Shown one piece after another: positions 1-9,002 of a stretch of 64,000 nucleotides of DNA. Position 1 is the first letter of the stretch. Each line of letters opens with the position of its first letter. The notes under the pieces are model-generated. The model was not told the origin of the DNA, ran no database searches, and saw only the letters and a list, made by a program, of their open reading frames with translations. The stretch covers positions 1-64,000 of the forward strand of contig NZ_JAUTDN010000023.1 of NCBI RefSeq assembly GCF_030646155.1, written 5' to 3'. The DNA is from Conexibacter sp. CPCC 205762. Its GTDB lineage: Bacteria > Actinomycetota > Thermoleophilia > Solirubrobacterales > Solirubrobacteraceae. Position numbers and translations under genes: made by a program.

Positions 1-160
1 GCCCGGCGGTCCCGGCGGCGGTCGCGGTCCCGGTGGCGGCGGGCGCGGTCCGGGCGGTCCCGGCGGCGGCGGACGCGGTCCCGGTGGCGGCGGCGGTGGC
101 GGGCGTGGCCCGGCCGGCGGCGGCGCAGGTGGCAATCGCGGTGCCGGAGGTCAGGGCTGA
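1..160 (+). CDS. rpsC: 30S ribosomal protein S3 (uS3), C-terminal tail only
   Basis: The frame that ends in TGA at 158-160 is open from the left edge and encodes 52 residues, 35 of them glycine, with regularly spaced Arg and Pro (RGPGGGG-like units). Only the tail is in the window, so the identity rests on position: rpsC precedes rplP in S10 operons, and the TGATG overlap with rplP at 158-162 shows coupled genes. Normal uS3 tails are short and mixed in composition, so this Gly/Arg tail is an add-on. It is probably disordered, and RGG-like tails often bind RNA; that role is inference. Confidence 0.7.
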   Translation, partial: PGGPGGGRGPGGGGRGPGGPGGGGRGPGGGGGGGRGPAGGGAGGNRGAGGQG

Positions 161-573
161 TGCTCTCCCCTAAGCGTGTGAAGTTCCGCAAGCAGCACCG
201 CGGCCGTCGCCGCGGGCTCTCGCGCGGACAGGTCAGAGTCCAGTTCGGCGAGTTCGGCCTGAAGGCGATCGAAGAGGGCTGGCTGACCAACCGTCAGATC
301 GAGGCCGCGCGTATCGCGATGACCCGCAAGATCAGACGTGGCGGCAAGGTCTGGATCAACGTCTACCCGGACAAGCCCTACACGAAGAAGCCGGCCGAGA
401 CCCGCATGGGCTCCGGCAAGGGCTCTCCGGAGGGCTGGGTCGCCGTGGTCAAGCCCGGCCGCGTGATGTTCGAGCTCGGCGGCATCCCTGAGCCGCTGGC
501 GCGCGAGGCGATGCGCCTCGCCGGGCACAAGCTGCCCGTGAAGACGAGATTCGTGATGCGAGAGGACGGCTGA
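160..573 (+). CDS. rplP: 50S ribosomal protein L16 (uL16)
   Basis: uL16 sits at the base of the central protuberance and contacts A- and P-site tRNA. The 137-residue product has the usual length and opens with the conserved [16 protein letters not shown]. The loop [18 protein letters not shown] lies near residues 82-100. The ATG overlaps the rpsC stop, and rpmC begins one base after this stop, so translation is probably coupled along the operon. Nothing is odd about this gene. Confidence 0.98.
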   Translation: MLSPKRVKFRKQHRGRRRGLSRGQVRVQFGEFGLKAIEEGWLTNRQIEAARIAMTRKIRRGGKVWINVYPDKPYTKKPAETRMGSGKGSPEGWVAVVKPGRVMFELGGIPEPLAREAMRLAGHKLPVKTRFVMREDG

Positions 574-574
574 C

Positions 575-793
575 ATGACCGACGCCACTGAGCTGCGGGA
601 CATGGATGACGCCGCGCTGACCGAGCACCTGCAGACCGCCCGGCGAGAGCTGTTCGGCCTGCGCTTCCAGCACGCGACCGGCGAGCTGGAGAACACCGCC
701 CGCCTGCGCCTCGCCAAGCGCGAGGTCGCGCGTGCGCTCACCCTCATCCGTGAGCGCGGACTGGAAGCTGACAACAAGGAACTGAGTCGCTAG
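575..793 (+). CDS. rpmC: 50S ribosomal protein L29 (uL29)
   Basis: uL29 is a small two-helix protein near the peptide exit tunnel, where it helps dock trigger factor and SRP. The 72-residue product carries the family core ELFGLRFQHATGELENTARL around residues 27-46 and the basic, helical C-terminal half. It lies one base after rplP and two bases before rpsQ, the canonical L16-L29-S17 order. Confidence 0.97.
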   Translation: MTDATELRDMDDAALTEHLQTARRELFGLRFQHATGELENTARLRLAKREVARALTLIRERGLEADNKELSR

Positions 794-795
794 CG

Positions 796-1365
796 ATGGC
801 CGACGAAGAGAACAGAACCGTCGAGGAGACCACCCCGGCGCCCGAGGCCAGCGCGGCCGCGGACACCGCGGCGCCCAGCGCGCCGGCGGGTGAGCCCGTG
901 CCGCAGCTCGCGCCGAAGGAGCGTCGCCAGCAGGCGCGCACCGCCAAGGCCGCCAAGATCGGTACGCGCCCCGCGCAGACGATCGAGGAGCGCCAGGCCG
1001 AGCGTGCCGCCAAGCGGGCGAAGAACGCCGCCAGACGCCGGAACCTCCGCGCGAAGGCGCGCGAGGCCGCGAAGGCGACCCCCAACGGGGAGCCGACGCC
1101 GCCGCGCGAGCATGGCGAGGGCCGTCAGAAGACGCGCCAGGGGATCGTCACCTCCGACAAGGCTGACAAGACCATCACCGTGCGGATCGACGTCGCTCGT
1201 CGTCACCGTCGCTACGAGAAGATCGTCCGCAGCTCGACGACCTTCCACGCGCATGACGAGAAGAACGACGCGAACATCGGTGACACGGTGATCATTCGCG
1301 AGTCCCGCCCGCTGTCGCGTCTGAAGCGCTGGCGCCTCGTCGAGGTTGTGGAGCGTGCCAAGTGA
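796..1365 (+). CDS. rpsQ: 30S ribosomal protein S17 (uS17) with long N-terminal extension
   Basis: uS17 binds 16S rRNA early in 30S assembly. The family domain occupies only the last ~75 residues ([18 protein letters not shown] from about residue 115, then [16 protein letters not shown]). In front lie ~110 extra residues: an acidic Ala/Pro-rich stretch (1-45), then a strongly basic Ala/Arg/Lys stretch (about 46-100) with many [12 protein letters not shown]-like runs. Bacterial S17 is usually 80-90 residues; this one is 189. The upstream ATG at 796 fits the two-base spacing after rpmC, and no better internal start was seen, so the extension is probably real. It is low in complexity and likely disordered or helical. 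Confidence 0.93.
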   Translation: MADEENRTVEETTPAPEASAAADTAAPSAPAGEPVPQLAPKERRQQARTAKAAKIGTRPAQTIEERQAERAAKRAKNAARRRNLRAKAREAAKATPNGEPTPPREHGEGRQKTRQGIVTSDKADKTITVRIDVARRHRRYEKIVRSSTTFHAHDEKNDANIGDTVIIRESRPLSRLKRWRLVEVVERAK

Positions 1366-1730
1366 TTCAGAACGAGACTCGTCTCAAGGTCGCCGACAAC
1401 ACTGGCGCTCGTGAGATCCTCTGCATTCGCGTGCGCGGCGGCTCCCGCCGCAAGTACGCGGGCGTCGGCGACACGATCGTCGCGACCGTCAAGCAGGCCA
1501 GCCCGCAGGGCTCGGTCAAGAAGGGCGAGGTCGTGACCGCCGTGGTCGTCCGCACGAAGAAGACGTACGGCCGTGAAGACGGCACGTACATCGGCTTCGA
1601 CGAGAACGCCGCAGTGATCATCGACGCGCAGAACAACCCGCGCGGCACGCGCATCTTCGGCCCGGTCGCGCGCGAGCTGCGCGAGCGGAACTTCATGAAG
1701 ATCGTCTCGCTCGCGCCGGAGGTCCTCTGA
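1362..1730 (+). CDS. rplN: 50S ribosomal protein L14 (uL14)
   Basis: uL14 lies at the subunit interface, contacts 16S helix 14 (bridge B8) and is the docking site of the silencing factor RsfS. The 122-residue product has the family length and starts [20 protein letters not shown]. The internal motif [14 protein letters not shown] is near residues 95-108. The start is GTG and overlaps the rpsQ stop (GTGA), which indicates coupled translation. Confidence 0.98.
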   Translation: MIQNETRLKVADNTGAREILCIRVRGGSRRKYAGVGDTIVATVKQASPQGSVKKGEVVTAVVVRTKKTYGREDGTYIGFDENAAVIIDAQNNPRGTRIFGPVARELRERNFMKIVSLAPEVL

Positions 1731-2050
1731 TGCCCGCGCGTATCCGCAAGGACGACCAGGTCGTCGTCATCACCGGCAAGGACAAGGGCAAGACGGGCAG
1801 AGTGCTGCGCGTCGACCCCGAGGACGACCGCGTGTACGTCGAAGGCCTGAACATCATCAAGCGCCATCAGCGCCCGACGCCGGGTCGTCCTGACTCCGTC
1901 GCCGGCGTGATCGAGCGCGAGGGCGGCATCCACGTCTCGAACGTGGCGCTGCTCGACCCGAAGGACAACAAGCCGACTCGCGTCGGCATCGAGATCCACG
2001 AGGGCAGACGCTTCCGCGTCGCCCGCCGCTCCGGCACCCGCATCGACTGA
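1730..2050 (+). CDS. rplX: 50S ribosomal protein L24 (uL24)
   Basis: uL24 is an assembly initiator of the 50S subunit and sits near the exit tunnel. The 106-residue product has the KOW motif early ([18 protein letters not shown], residues ~11-28) and the conserved [10 protein letters not shown] that follows. The ATG overlaps the rplN stop. Length and position are as expected. Confidence 0.97.
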   Translation: MPARIRKDDQVVVITGKDKGKTGRVLRVDPEDDRVYVEGLNIIKRHQRPTPGRPDSVAGVIEREGGIHVSNVALLDPKDNKPTRVGIEIHEGRRFRVARRSGTRID

Positions 2051-2057
2051 GCCCATC

Positions 2058-2639
2058 ATGCCCGCACGACTCAAAGAACGCTACGTTTCAGAGATCCGCC
2101 CCAGACTGGTGGAGCAGTTCGGCTACTCGACTCCGATGCAGGCGCCGAAGATCACCAAGATCACGCTCAACATGGGCGTTGGTGAGGCGAAGCAGGACAG
2201 CAAGCAGCTGGAGCAGGCGGAGCAGCAGCTCGCCGCGATCGCCGGCCAGAAGCCGTCGATCCGCAGAGCTCGCAAGTCGATCGCCGCCTTCAAGCTCCGT
2301 GAGGGGATGACGGTCGGGCTCAGCGTCACGCTGCGCGACGACCGCGCCTACGAGTTCCTCGACCGTCTGCTGTCGGTCGCGATCCCGCGTATCCGCGACT
2401 TCCGCGGTCTGAACCCGAGATCGTTCGACGGCCGCGGCAACTACTCGATGGGTGTCCGCGAGCAGGTCATCTTCCCCGAGATCGATTACGACAAGGTCGA
2501 TCAGGTCCGCGGTCTGGACATCACGTTCACGACCACCGCGGAAACCGACGACGAAGCCTTCGCATTGCTGACTTCGTTCGGCATGCCGTTCGCGAAGGAC
2601 GGGCGCCCTGGCGGGGCGGCCGTGACGACAGGGAGCTAA
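2058..2639 (+). CDS. rplE: 50S ribosomal protein L5 (uL5)
   Basis: uL5 binds 5S rRNA in the central protuberance and contacts P-site tRNA and S13. The 193-residue product shows the family signatures [15 protein letters not shown] (residues ~30-44), [13 protein letters not shown] and [19 protein letters not shown]. It is slightly longer than the usual ~180 residues, with a short Gly-rich C terminus. The gene lies seven bases after rplX. Confidence 0.98.
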   Translation: MPARLKERYVSEIRPRLVEQFGYSTPMQAPKITKITLNMGVGEAKQDSKQLEQAEQQLAAIAGQKPSIRRARKSIAAFKLREGMTVGLSVTLRDDRAYEFLDRLLSVAIPRIRDFRGLNPRSFDGRGNYSMGVREQVIFPEIDYDKVDQVRGLDITFTTTAETDDEAFALLTSFGMPFAKDGRPGGAAVTTGS

Positions 2640-2643
2640 CTCC

Positions 2644-2829
2644 ATGGCGAAGACCTCACAGCGTGTCCGCCAGCTGCGGACTCCGAAGTACAGAACGCGC
2701 GCGTACACGCGCTGCCGCCGCTGCGGCCGCCCGCGCGCGGTGTACCGCAAGTTCGGCATGTGCCGTATCTGCCTGCGCGAGCTGGCACACAACGGCTACA
2801 TCCCCGGCATGACGAAGAGCTCCTGGTAA
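2644..2829 (+). CDS. rpsN: 30S ribosomal protein S14, zinc-binding type (uS14 type Z)
   Basis: uS14 belongs to the head of the 30S subunit, close to S3 and S10. The 61-residue product is the short, zinc-containing paralogue type: a Cys4 ribbon is formed by CRRC (residues 24-27) and CRIC (40-43), and it ends MTKSSW. Actinobacteria often keep a second zinc-free S14 for zinc starvation; none is in this window. It lies four bases after rplE. Confidence 0.98.
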   Translation: MAKTSQRVRQLRTPKYRTRAYTRCRRCGRPRAVYRKFGMCRICLRELAHNGYIPGMTKSSW

Positions 2830-2842
2830 GGGTGGCTGTCGA

Positions 2843-3250
2843 ATGTCGATGACAGACCCCATCGCCGACTTCCTCACGCGTGTGCGCAACGGCGCGCGGG
2901 CTTCGCACGAGACCGTGCTGATCCCGTCGTCGAAGCTCAAGCGCGAGCTGGCCCGCATCCTCAAGGAGCAGGGCTACATCGAGGGCTACGAGATCGTCGC
3001 TCCCGGCGCGCACAGCCCGGCTGAGCAGATCCAGATCAAGCTGAAGTACACGGGCAACCGTCGTCCCGTCATCCAGGGCATCCAGCGGGTGTCGCGTCCG
3101 GGCCAGCGCACGTACGTCGGCCATGGCGAGATCCCGAAGATCCAGGGTGGACTCGGTACGGCGATCATCTCGACGTCCCAGGGCGTCATGACCGGTCACG
3201 AGGCGCGCAGCAAGGGCGTCGGTGGCGAGGTCGTGGCGAAGGTGTGGTGA
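2843..3250 (+). CDS. rpsH: 30S ribosomal protein S8 (uS8)
   Basis: uS8 binds the central domain of 16S rRNA and, in many bacteria, its own operon mRNA as translational repressor. The 135-residue product starts [18 protein letters not shown] and ends with the conserved [19 protein letters not shown]. Either ATG, at 2843 or two codons later at 2849, could be used; a GGGTGG stretch about 8 bases upstream favours 2843. No S8-binding stem was worked out in the mRNA. Confidence 0.97.
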   Translation: MSMTDPIADFLTRVRNGARASHETVLIPSSKLKRELARILKEQGYIEGYEIVAPGAHSPAEQIQIKLKYTGNRRPVIQGIQRVSRPGQRTYVGHGEIPKIQGGLGTAIISTSQGVMTGHEARSKGVGGEVVAKVW

Positions 3251-3257
3251 GGCTGGC

Positions 3258-3791
3258 ATGAGTCGTATCGGCCGCAAGCCCATCCCCGTCCCCGCCGGCG
3301 TCCAGGTCGCGATCGAGCCCGAGCGGGTCACGGTCAACGGTCCCAAGGGCGAGCTGTTCGAGCGCATCCACCGCGACATCACGGTGGAGCAGGTCGACGG
3401 CGAGCTGATCGTCACGCGCCCGACCAACCGCGGCGAGCACCGTGCGCTGCACGGCCTCACCCGTTCGCTCGTCGCGAACATGGTCGAGGGCGTCACGAAT
3501 GGCTTCGAGAAGAGACTCGAGATCCAGGGCGTCGGTTACCGCGCCCAGCTCAAGGGCAGAGACCTCGAGCTCGCCCTCGGCTACTCGCATCCGGTGCCGA
3601 TCAAGGCGCCCGACGGCATCGAGTTCGAGGTTCCGGTCCCGACCAGAATCACGGTCAGAGGCATCTCGAAGCAGCTCGTCGGCGAGGTTGCCGCGAACAT
3701 CCGCAAGCAGCGCAAGCCGGAGCCCTACAAGGGCAAGGGCATTCGCTATGAGGGCGAGTACGTCGCCCGGAAGGTTGGCAAGCGCGCATGA
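3258..3791 (+). CDS. rplF: 50S ribosomal protein L6 (uL6)
   Basis: uL6 lies near the sarcin-ricin loop and the factor-binding site. From the ATG at 3258 the product has 177 residues, the family length, and begins with the conserved [15 protein letters not shown]. The C-terminal signature [22 protein letters not shown] is split across residues ~153-175. The frame is open further upstream to 3222, but that part overlaps rpsH and has no family similarity, so 3258 is chosen. Confidence 0.97.
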   Translation: MSRIGRKPIPVPAGVQVAIEPERVTVNGPKGELFERIHRDITVEQVDGELIVTRPTNRGEHRALHGLTRSLVANMVEGVTNGFEKRLEIQGVGYRAQLKGRDLELALGYSHPVPIKAPDGIEFEVPVPTRITVRGISKQLVGEVAANIRKQRKPEPYKGKGIRYEGEYVARKVGKRA

Positions 3792-4141
3792 CCGTTCTCA
3801 GCAAGCCTGCGAAGCGCCTCAAGCGCCGTCGCCGTGTCCGCGCGAAGGTCGTGGGCACGGCCGAGCGGCCGCGCATCTCGGTGTTTCGCTCGAACAAGGG
3901 CATCAGCGCCCAGCTCATCGACGACGATCGCGGCCACACGGTCGCGGCCGTCAACTGGATCGAAGCCGACGTGCGCGACCTGCGCGCGACCGAGCAGGCT
4001 CGCCGTGTCGGCGAGCTGCTCGCCGAGCGCGCGAAGGCCGCCGGCGTCGAGACCGCGGTCTTCGACCGCGGCGGATACCAGTACCACGGCCGCGTGAAGG
4101 CTCTCGCGGAGGGCGCCCGGGAGGGCGGCCTCGCCTTCTAA
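3788..4141 (+). CDS. rplR: 50S ribosomal protein L18 (uL18)
   Basis: uL18 binds 5S rRNA together with L5. The 117-residue product has the basic N terminus ([15 protein letters not shown]), the [19 protein letters not shown] core and the C-terminal [19 protein letters not shown]. The ATG overlaps the rplF stop (ATGA). Length and order are standard. Confidence 0.97.
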   Translation: MTVLSKPAKRLKRRRRVRAKVVGTAERPRISVFRSNKGISAQLIDDDRGHTVAAVNWIEADVRDLRATEQARRVGELLAERAKAAGVETAVFDRGGYQYHGRVKALAEGAREGGLAF

Positions 4142-4180
4142 GTGGCGCCCGACCCGACTCACCAGCTACCTTAGGACCCC

Positions 4181-4771
<591 letters not shown>

Positions 4772-4775
4772 TTCC

Positions 4776-4958
4776 ATGAGCACCCTGAAGATCACCCAGA
4801 TCAAGTCGAGAAACGGCTCGAACCAGAGACAGCTCGACACGCTCCGCTCGATCGGCCTGCGCAAGATCGGCCAGACGGTGGAGCAGCAGGACTCCCCGCA
4901 AATGCGCGGGATGGTCCATGCCGTCCGTCATCTCGTAAAGGTCGAGGAAGCCGCATGA
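4776..4958 (+). CDS. rpmD: 50S ribosomal protein L30 (uL30)
   Basis: uL30 is a small ferredoxin-fold protein on the 50S surface. The 60-residue product begins MSTLKITQIKSRNGSNQRQ and contains LRSIGLRKIGQTV, the family core. It lies four bases after rpsE, and the next gene, rplO, overlaps its stop codon (ATGA). Confidence 0.96.
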   Translation: MSTLKITQIKSRNGSNQRQLDTLRSIGLRKIGQTVEQQDSPQMRGMVHAVRHLVKVEEAA

Positions 4959-5467
4959 CCCCGCTGAAGGACGAGGCCGAGCGCGAGGAGCGCATCGGCC
5001 TCCACAACCTGAGACCCGCTCCGGGTCACCGCAAGCCGCGCAAGCGCGTCGGCCGCGGCGAGGGCTCGGGGCTCGGCAAGACCTCTGGTCGCGGCCAGAA
5101 GGGCTACGGCTCGCGCTCCGGCGCGAAGGACCGTGCGCGCTTCGAGGGCGGCCAGATGCCGATCCACATGCGGATGCGCAAGCTGCGCGGCCCGCACATG
5201 AAGAAGTCGATGCCGTTCGAGCCGTTCCGGACGCACACCCAGCCGGTCAACCTGACCGACCTGGATGAGCGTTTCGAGTCCGGCGCGGAGGTCACCCTGG
5301 ACGCGATGCGCGCCAAGGGCCTGGCCACCCGCAAGGGCATCCCGGTGAAGGTGCTCGCCAAGGGCGAGATCACCAAGCCCCTTACCGTCTCCGCCCACGC
5401 CTTCAGTGCAGCTGCGCGCGAGCGCATCGAGGCTGCCGGCGGGTCGGTTCAGACGCTCGACGCCTGA
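4955..5467 (+). CDS. rplO: 50S ribosomal protein L15 (uL15)
   Basis: uL15 is a late-assembly 50S protein with a long extension into 23S rRNA. The 170-residue product carries the signature HNLRPAPGHRKPRKRVGRG and GSGLGKTSGRGQKG near residues 17-50. About 15 acidic residues precede the usual start, so it is longer than the typical ~147. The ATG overlaps the rpmD stop. Confidence 0.97.
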   Translation: MTPLKDEAEREERIGLHNLRPAPGHRKPRKRVGRGEGSGLGKTSGRGQKGYGSRSGAKDRARFEGGQMPIHMRMRKLRGPHMKKSMPFEPFRTHTQPVNLTDLDERFESGAEVTLDAMRAKGLATRKGIPVKVLAKGEITKPLTVSAHAFSAAARERIEAAGGSVQTLDA

Positions 5468-5482
5468 TCGTCGAGGCGAGCC

Positions 5483-6754
5483 GTGCTGTCGACGATTCTG
5501 AGCGCCTTCACGGTCGGTGAGATCCGCAAGAAGCTCGCGTTCACCGCGTTGCTTCTTGCGCTCTACCGACTCGGCTCGCACATCCCCGCCCCGGGGATCA
5601 ACTCGAGAGCCGTCGAGGAGATCCAGCAGAACTTCTCCAACGGCGGCATCCTCAACTTCCTCAACCTCTTCTCCGGCGGCGGCCTCTCCCGCATCGCGCT
5701 CTTCGCGCTCGGGATCATGCCGTACGTCACCGCGTCGATCATCCTGCAGCTCCTGACGGTCGTCGTGCCGTCGCTGGAGAGACTGCAGAGAGAGGGCGAG
5801 GTCGGTCAGCAGCGGATCACGCAGTACACGCGCTACCTGACCGTCGGGCTCGCGTTCGCGCAGTCCATAGCGTATGTCTTCCTGTTCCGCTCGTTCCAGA
5901 ACGAGGCGGGCACCTCGGTGATCGACAACTTCTCGCTCGCCAAGGTGATGCTGATCGCGATCTGCCTCACGGCAGGCTGCATGCTCGTCATGTGGATGGG
6001 CGAGCTGATCACCCAGCGCGGCATCGGCAACGGCATCTCGCTGATGATCCTCGCGTCGATCGTCGCCCGGCTGCCGCAGGGCATCCAGGCGTGGTGGACG
6101 AGCCCGGACCCGGTCTTCAAGGTGATGATGCCGTTCCTCGCGCTCGGCGTGATCGCGGCGATCGTCTTCGTGCAGGAGGGTCAGCGGCGGATCCCGGTGC
6201 AGTACGCGCGCCGCGTGATCGGTCAGCGGATGACGCAGGGCGGCCAGACGTACCTGCCGCTGCGCGTCAACATGGCCGGCGTCATCCCGGTCATCTTCGC
6301 CGCGTCGATCATGGCCTTCCCGCCGACGATCGGCCAGCTGATCAACAAGCCGTGGGCGACCGACCTGGCGAACTTCTTCGACCCGTCGGACTGGGCCTAT
6401 CTGGTCGGCGAGTCGTTGTTCATCATCATATTCACGTACATGTACACCGCGATCACGTTCAATCCGGTGGAACAGGCGGACAACCTCAAACGCTACGGCG
6501 GCTTCATCCCCGGCGTGCGACCAGGGCGACCGACGGCCGAGTTCCTCGACCGCATCCTCGCCCGCCTGACGTTCCCGGGCGCGATCTTCCTTGCGCTCGT
6601 GGCGCTGCTCCCGACGATCCTGATCAACCAGACGAACGCCAACTTCTTCTTCGGCGGCACGTCGATCCTGATCGTCATCGGCGTCGCGCTCGACACGATG
6701 AAACAGCTCGAAGCGCAGCTGATGATGCGCAACTACGAGGGCTTTTTGAGATGA
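5483..6754 (+). CDS. secY: Protein translocase subunit SecY
   Basis: SecY is the channel of the SecYEG translocon, which exports unfolded proteins and inserts membrane proteins. The 423-residue product has about ten hydrophobic segments and the family signatures FALGIMPYVTASIILQLL (TM2 plug region), GIGNGISLMI and the cytosolic loop RRIPVQYARR. It ends QLEAQLMMRNYEGFL. The start is GTG at 5483, fifteen bases after rplO. It sits at the usual place at the end of the spc cluster, before adk. Confidence 0.98.
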   Translation: MLSTILSAFTVGEIRKKLAFTALLLALYRLGSHIPAPGINSRAVEEIQQNFSNGGILNFLNLFSGGGLSRIALFALGIMPYVTASIILQLLTVVVPSLERLQREGEVGQQRITQYTRYLTVGLAFAQSIAYVFLFRSFQNEAGTSVIDNFSLAKVMLIAICLTAGCMLVMWMGELITQRGIGNGISLMILASIVARLPQGIQAWWTSPDPVFKVMMPFLALGVIAAIVFVQEGQRRIPVQYARRVIGQRMTQGGQTYLPLRVNMAGVIPVIFAASIMAFPPTIGQLINKPWATDLANFFDPSDWAYLVGESLFIIIFTYMYTAITFNPVEQADNLKRYGGFIPGVRPGRPTAEFLDRILARLTFPGAIFLALVALLPTILINQTNANFFFGGTSILIVIGVALDTMKQLEAQLMMRNYEGFLR

Positions 6755-6756
6755 CC

Positions 6757-6809
6757 CACGGGCCCTTCGGGGCCCGTGAGCGTTCCGGCGCCTGGGGGAG
6801 GGCGCCGGA
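6757..6809 (+). terminator. Two tandem perfect hairpins between secY and adk
   Basis: Hairpin 1 (6757-6778) has a 9-bp perfect stem CACGGGCCC/GGGCCCGTG closed by a TTCG tetraloop. Hairpin 2 (6784-6809) has a 9-bp perfect stem TCCGGCGCC/GGCGCCGGA with an 8-base loop. No T-run follows either. They may reduce read-through, act as an mRNA processing or stabilising point, or attenuate adk; the sequence alone does not decide. Confidence 0.55.
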
Positions 6810-6840
6810 TTGCGTTCACATCCTGTAAGTTCCGCTCCTC

Positions 6841-7515
6841 GTGCGTGAGCTGAACCTCATCCTCTTCGGCCCTCCGGGGGCCGGCAAGGGCACCCAAGCG
6901 GCCCGTCTTCAGGACGACTTCCGCCTGCCCTACGTCGCCACAGGCGACATCCTCCGTGCCGCCGTCAAGGACGGCACCGAGCTCGGCAGAGCCGCCAAGG
7001 CGTACATGGACGCCGGCGATCTCGTGCCCGACGACCTCGTGATCGATCTGATCGTCGAGCGTGTCAGCGCCGACGACTGCCTCGACGGCTTCATCCTCGA
7101 CGGCTTCCCGCGCAACCGGCCGCAGGCCGATGCGCTGTCGGCCGCCTTCGAGAAGCTCGACCGGCGGATCACGGCGGTGCTGTTGATCGACGTGCCTGAC
7201 GAGGATCTCGTCAGACGGATCACCGGTCGGCGCGTGAGCGCGAAGACCGGTCGGCCGTACCACGTCGAGACGGACCCGCCGAAGCATGAGGGCCGTTGCG
7301 ACATCGACGGCTCGCGGCTGATCCAGCGGGACGACGACAAGCCGGAGGTCGTCACGAAGCGGCTCGAGGTCTACCACCGTGAGACCGAGCCGCTGATCTC
7401 CTACTTCGACGAGAAGGGGCTGCTGCGCCGCGTCGACGGCACCCGCAGCCCGACCGAGGTCCACGACCACATCCGCGCCGTGCTCGCGACGCTGCGGCTC
7501 GAAGAAGACCTGTGA
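6841..7515 (+). CDS. adk: Adenylate kinase
   Basis: Adenylate kinase catalyses ATP + AMP to 2 ADP in the cytosol. The 224-residue product has the P-loop GPPGAGKGT at residues 10-18, the AMP-site motif TGDILR and DGFPRN in the middle, and a long-type LID domain (about 130-170, GRPYHVETDPPK). Only one cysteine is seen in the LID, so it lacks the Cys4 zinc site of some Gram-positive enzymes. The start is GTG at 6841, and the stop overlaps the GTG of map. Confidence 0.97.
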   Translation: MRELNLILFGPPGAGKGTQAARLQDDFRLPYVATGDILRAAVKDGTELGRAAKAYMDAGDLVPDDLVIDLIVERVSADDCLDGFILDGFPRNRPQADALSAAFEKLDRRITAVLLIDVPDEDLVRRITGRRVSAKTGRPYHVETDPPKHEGRCDIDGSRLIQRDDDKPEVVTKRLEVYHRETEPLISYFDEKGLLRRVDGTRSPTEVHDHIRAVLATLRLEEDL

Positions 7516-8285
7516 TCGTCAAGAAGACACCGGAGCAGATCGACAAGATGGCCGCGGCGGGGGACATCCTCGTCCGCACGCTCAACCTGCTGCAGGGCAA
7601 GATCCGCCCCGGTGTCACGACGCTGGAGCTCGACGCGGCGGCGGAGACGTTCATCCGCTCGCAGGGCGCGACACCGGCGTTCAAGGGTTACCGGGGCTTC
7701 CCGGGCTCGATCTGCGCCTCGCCGAACGACATGGTCGTCCACGGCATCCCGGGTCCGTACAAGCTCGAGCGCGGCGACGTCATCTCGGTCGACGTCGGCG
7801 TCGTCTACGACGGCTGGGTGGCGGACGCCGCCCGCACCTTCCCGGTCGGCTCGATCTCCGCGATGGCGCAGAAGCTGCTCGACGTGACCGAAGGCTCGCT
7901 CTTCCACTGCGTCCCGTTCGTCAGAGCGGGCAACCGCCTCGGCGACGTCTCGCACGCGATTCAGACCTTCGTCGAGGCCGAGGGCTTCTCGATCGTCCGC
8001 TCGCTCGTCGGTCACGGCATCGGCCGCGAGATGCACGAGGATCCCCAGATCCCCAACTACGGACCGCCCGGCAGGGGTCCGCTGCTGGAGGAGGGGATGG
8101 TGCTCGCGATCGAGCCGATGGTCAACGCCGGCAAGCACCAGGTGCGGATGGCCGACGACCACTGGTCGATCTTCTCGCAGGACGGCTCGCTCGCCGCCCA
8201 CTTCGAGTTCACCATCGCCGTCACCAGAGACGGCCCGCGCGTGCTGACGCCCTGGCACGAGAGCGGCCGGCAGGCCGCTGCCTGA
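7512..8285 (+). CDS. map: Methionine aminopeptidase, type I
   Basis: This enzyme removes the initiator methionine from nascent proteins. The 257-residue product shows the pita-bread metal site: VDVGVVYDGWVADAARTF (two Asp), GHGIGREMHE (His), AIEPMV (Glu) and FEFTIAVT (Glu); VVHGIPG supplies the substrate-site His. The start is GTG and overlaps the adk stop (GTGA). In many actinobacteria infA follows; here rpmJ comes next. Confidence 0.97.
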   Translation: MIVKKTPEQIDKMAAAGDILVRTLNLLQGKIRPGVTTLELDAAAETFIRSQGATPAFKGYRGFPGSICASPNDMVVHGIPGPYKLERGDVISVDVGVVYDGWVADAARTFPVGSISAMAQKLLDVTEGSLFHCVPFVRAGNRLGDVSHAIQTFVEAEGFSIVRSLVGHGIGREMHEDPQIPNYGPPGRGPLLEEGMVLAIEPMVNAGKHQVRMADDHWSIFSQDGSLAAHFEFTIAVTRDGPRVLTPWHESGRQAAA

Positions 8286-8382
8286 GCTGCGACGTGCCAG
8301 TCGGGGCGAGCCCCGCGGCACCGCCGCGTGAGCGCCCCGGCGCCCTCGACGTCACGGCGCGAGGTCCTTCCGCAAGGTTTGG

Positions 8383-8388
8383 TACTAT
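8383..8388 (+). promoter_or_regulatory. Possible -10 box before the rpmJ-rpsM-rpsK-rpoA genes
   Basis: The 219-base gap between map and rpmJ contains TACTAT at 8383-8388, which fits an actinobacterial -10 (TAnnnT). No convincing -35 hexamer is found at 16-19 bases upstream. A promoter here would be sensible because the gap is the first long one since secY-adk, but this is a weak call. Confidence 0.3.
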
Positions 8389-8504
8389 CCACCGTCGCGC
8401 TCGGCACCGTGACCCGGTTGGCGTGCGTGCTTCGTCCTCGATGCGGTAGCGGCGGCCGACACGGCAGCCAGAGCCGAGTCGATTGGAATCAGCCGAAAGG
8501 GATC

Positions 8505-8618
8505 ATGAAGGTACGACCGTCGGTCAAGCCGATGTGCGAAAAGTGCAAGATCATTCGCCGCCACGGCCGCGTGCTGGTCATCTGCTCTAACCCGCGCCAC
8601 AAGCAGCGTCAGGGCTGA
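8505..8618 (+). CDS. rpmJ: 50S ribosomal protein L36 (bL36), zinc type
   Basis: bL36 is a 37-residue zinc-ribbon protein of the 50S subunit. The product [20 protein letters not shown] has Cys11 and Cys14, then Cys27 and His32 complete the C4/C3H site. A GAAAGGGATC stretch immediately precedes the ATG as ribosome-binding site. An in-frame upstream extension exists but shows no similarity to the family. It lies two bases before rpsM. Confidence 0.97.
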   Translation: MKVRPSVKPMCEKCKIIRRHGRVLVICSNPRHKQRQG

Positions 8619-8620
8619 CC

Positions 8621-9001
8621 ATGGCTCGTATTGCAGGCATCAACATCCCGCTCAACAAGCGCGTTGAGATCGGGCTGACCTACATCTACGGGATCGGCCG
8701 CTCGAGATCGAACGAGCTCCTCGCGAGACTCGGCATCTCGCCCGATACGTACGTTCGCGACCTGACCGAGGACGAGGTCGGCAAGCTCCGCGACGAGATC
8801 GACGGCATCACGGTCGAGGGCGATCTCCGGCGCGAGCGTTCGCAGAACATCAAGCGTCTGATGGAGATCGGCTGCTACCGCGGCCTCCGTCACCGTCGCG
8901 GCCTGCCCGTGCGCGGCCAGAAGACCAAGACCAACGCGCGTACGCGCAAGGGCCCGAAGCGGATGTCCGTGGCCGGCAAGAAGAAGGCGGGGAAGAAGTA
9001 A
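8621..9001 (+). CDS. rpsM: 30S ribosomal protein S13 (uS13)
   Basis: uS13 lies in the 30S head, contacts P-site tRNA and forms bridges B1a/B1b with the 50S. The 126-residue product has [20 protein letters not shown] at the start, the helix-two-turn-helix core and the C-terminal [14 protein letters not shown] plus a Lys-rich tail. Length and position are standard. Confidence 0.98.
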   Translation: MARIAGINIPLNKRVEIGLTYIYGIGRSRSNELLARLGISPDTYVRDLTEDEVGKLRDEIDGITVEGDLRRERSQNIKRLMEIGCYRGLRHRRGLPVRGQKTKTNARTRKGPKRMSVAGKKKAGKK

Positions 9002-9002
9002 C

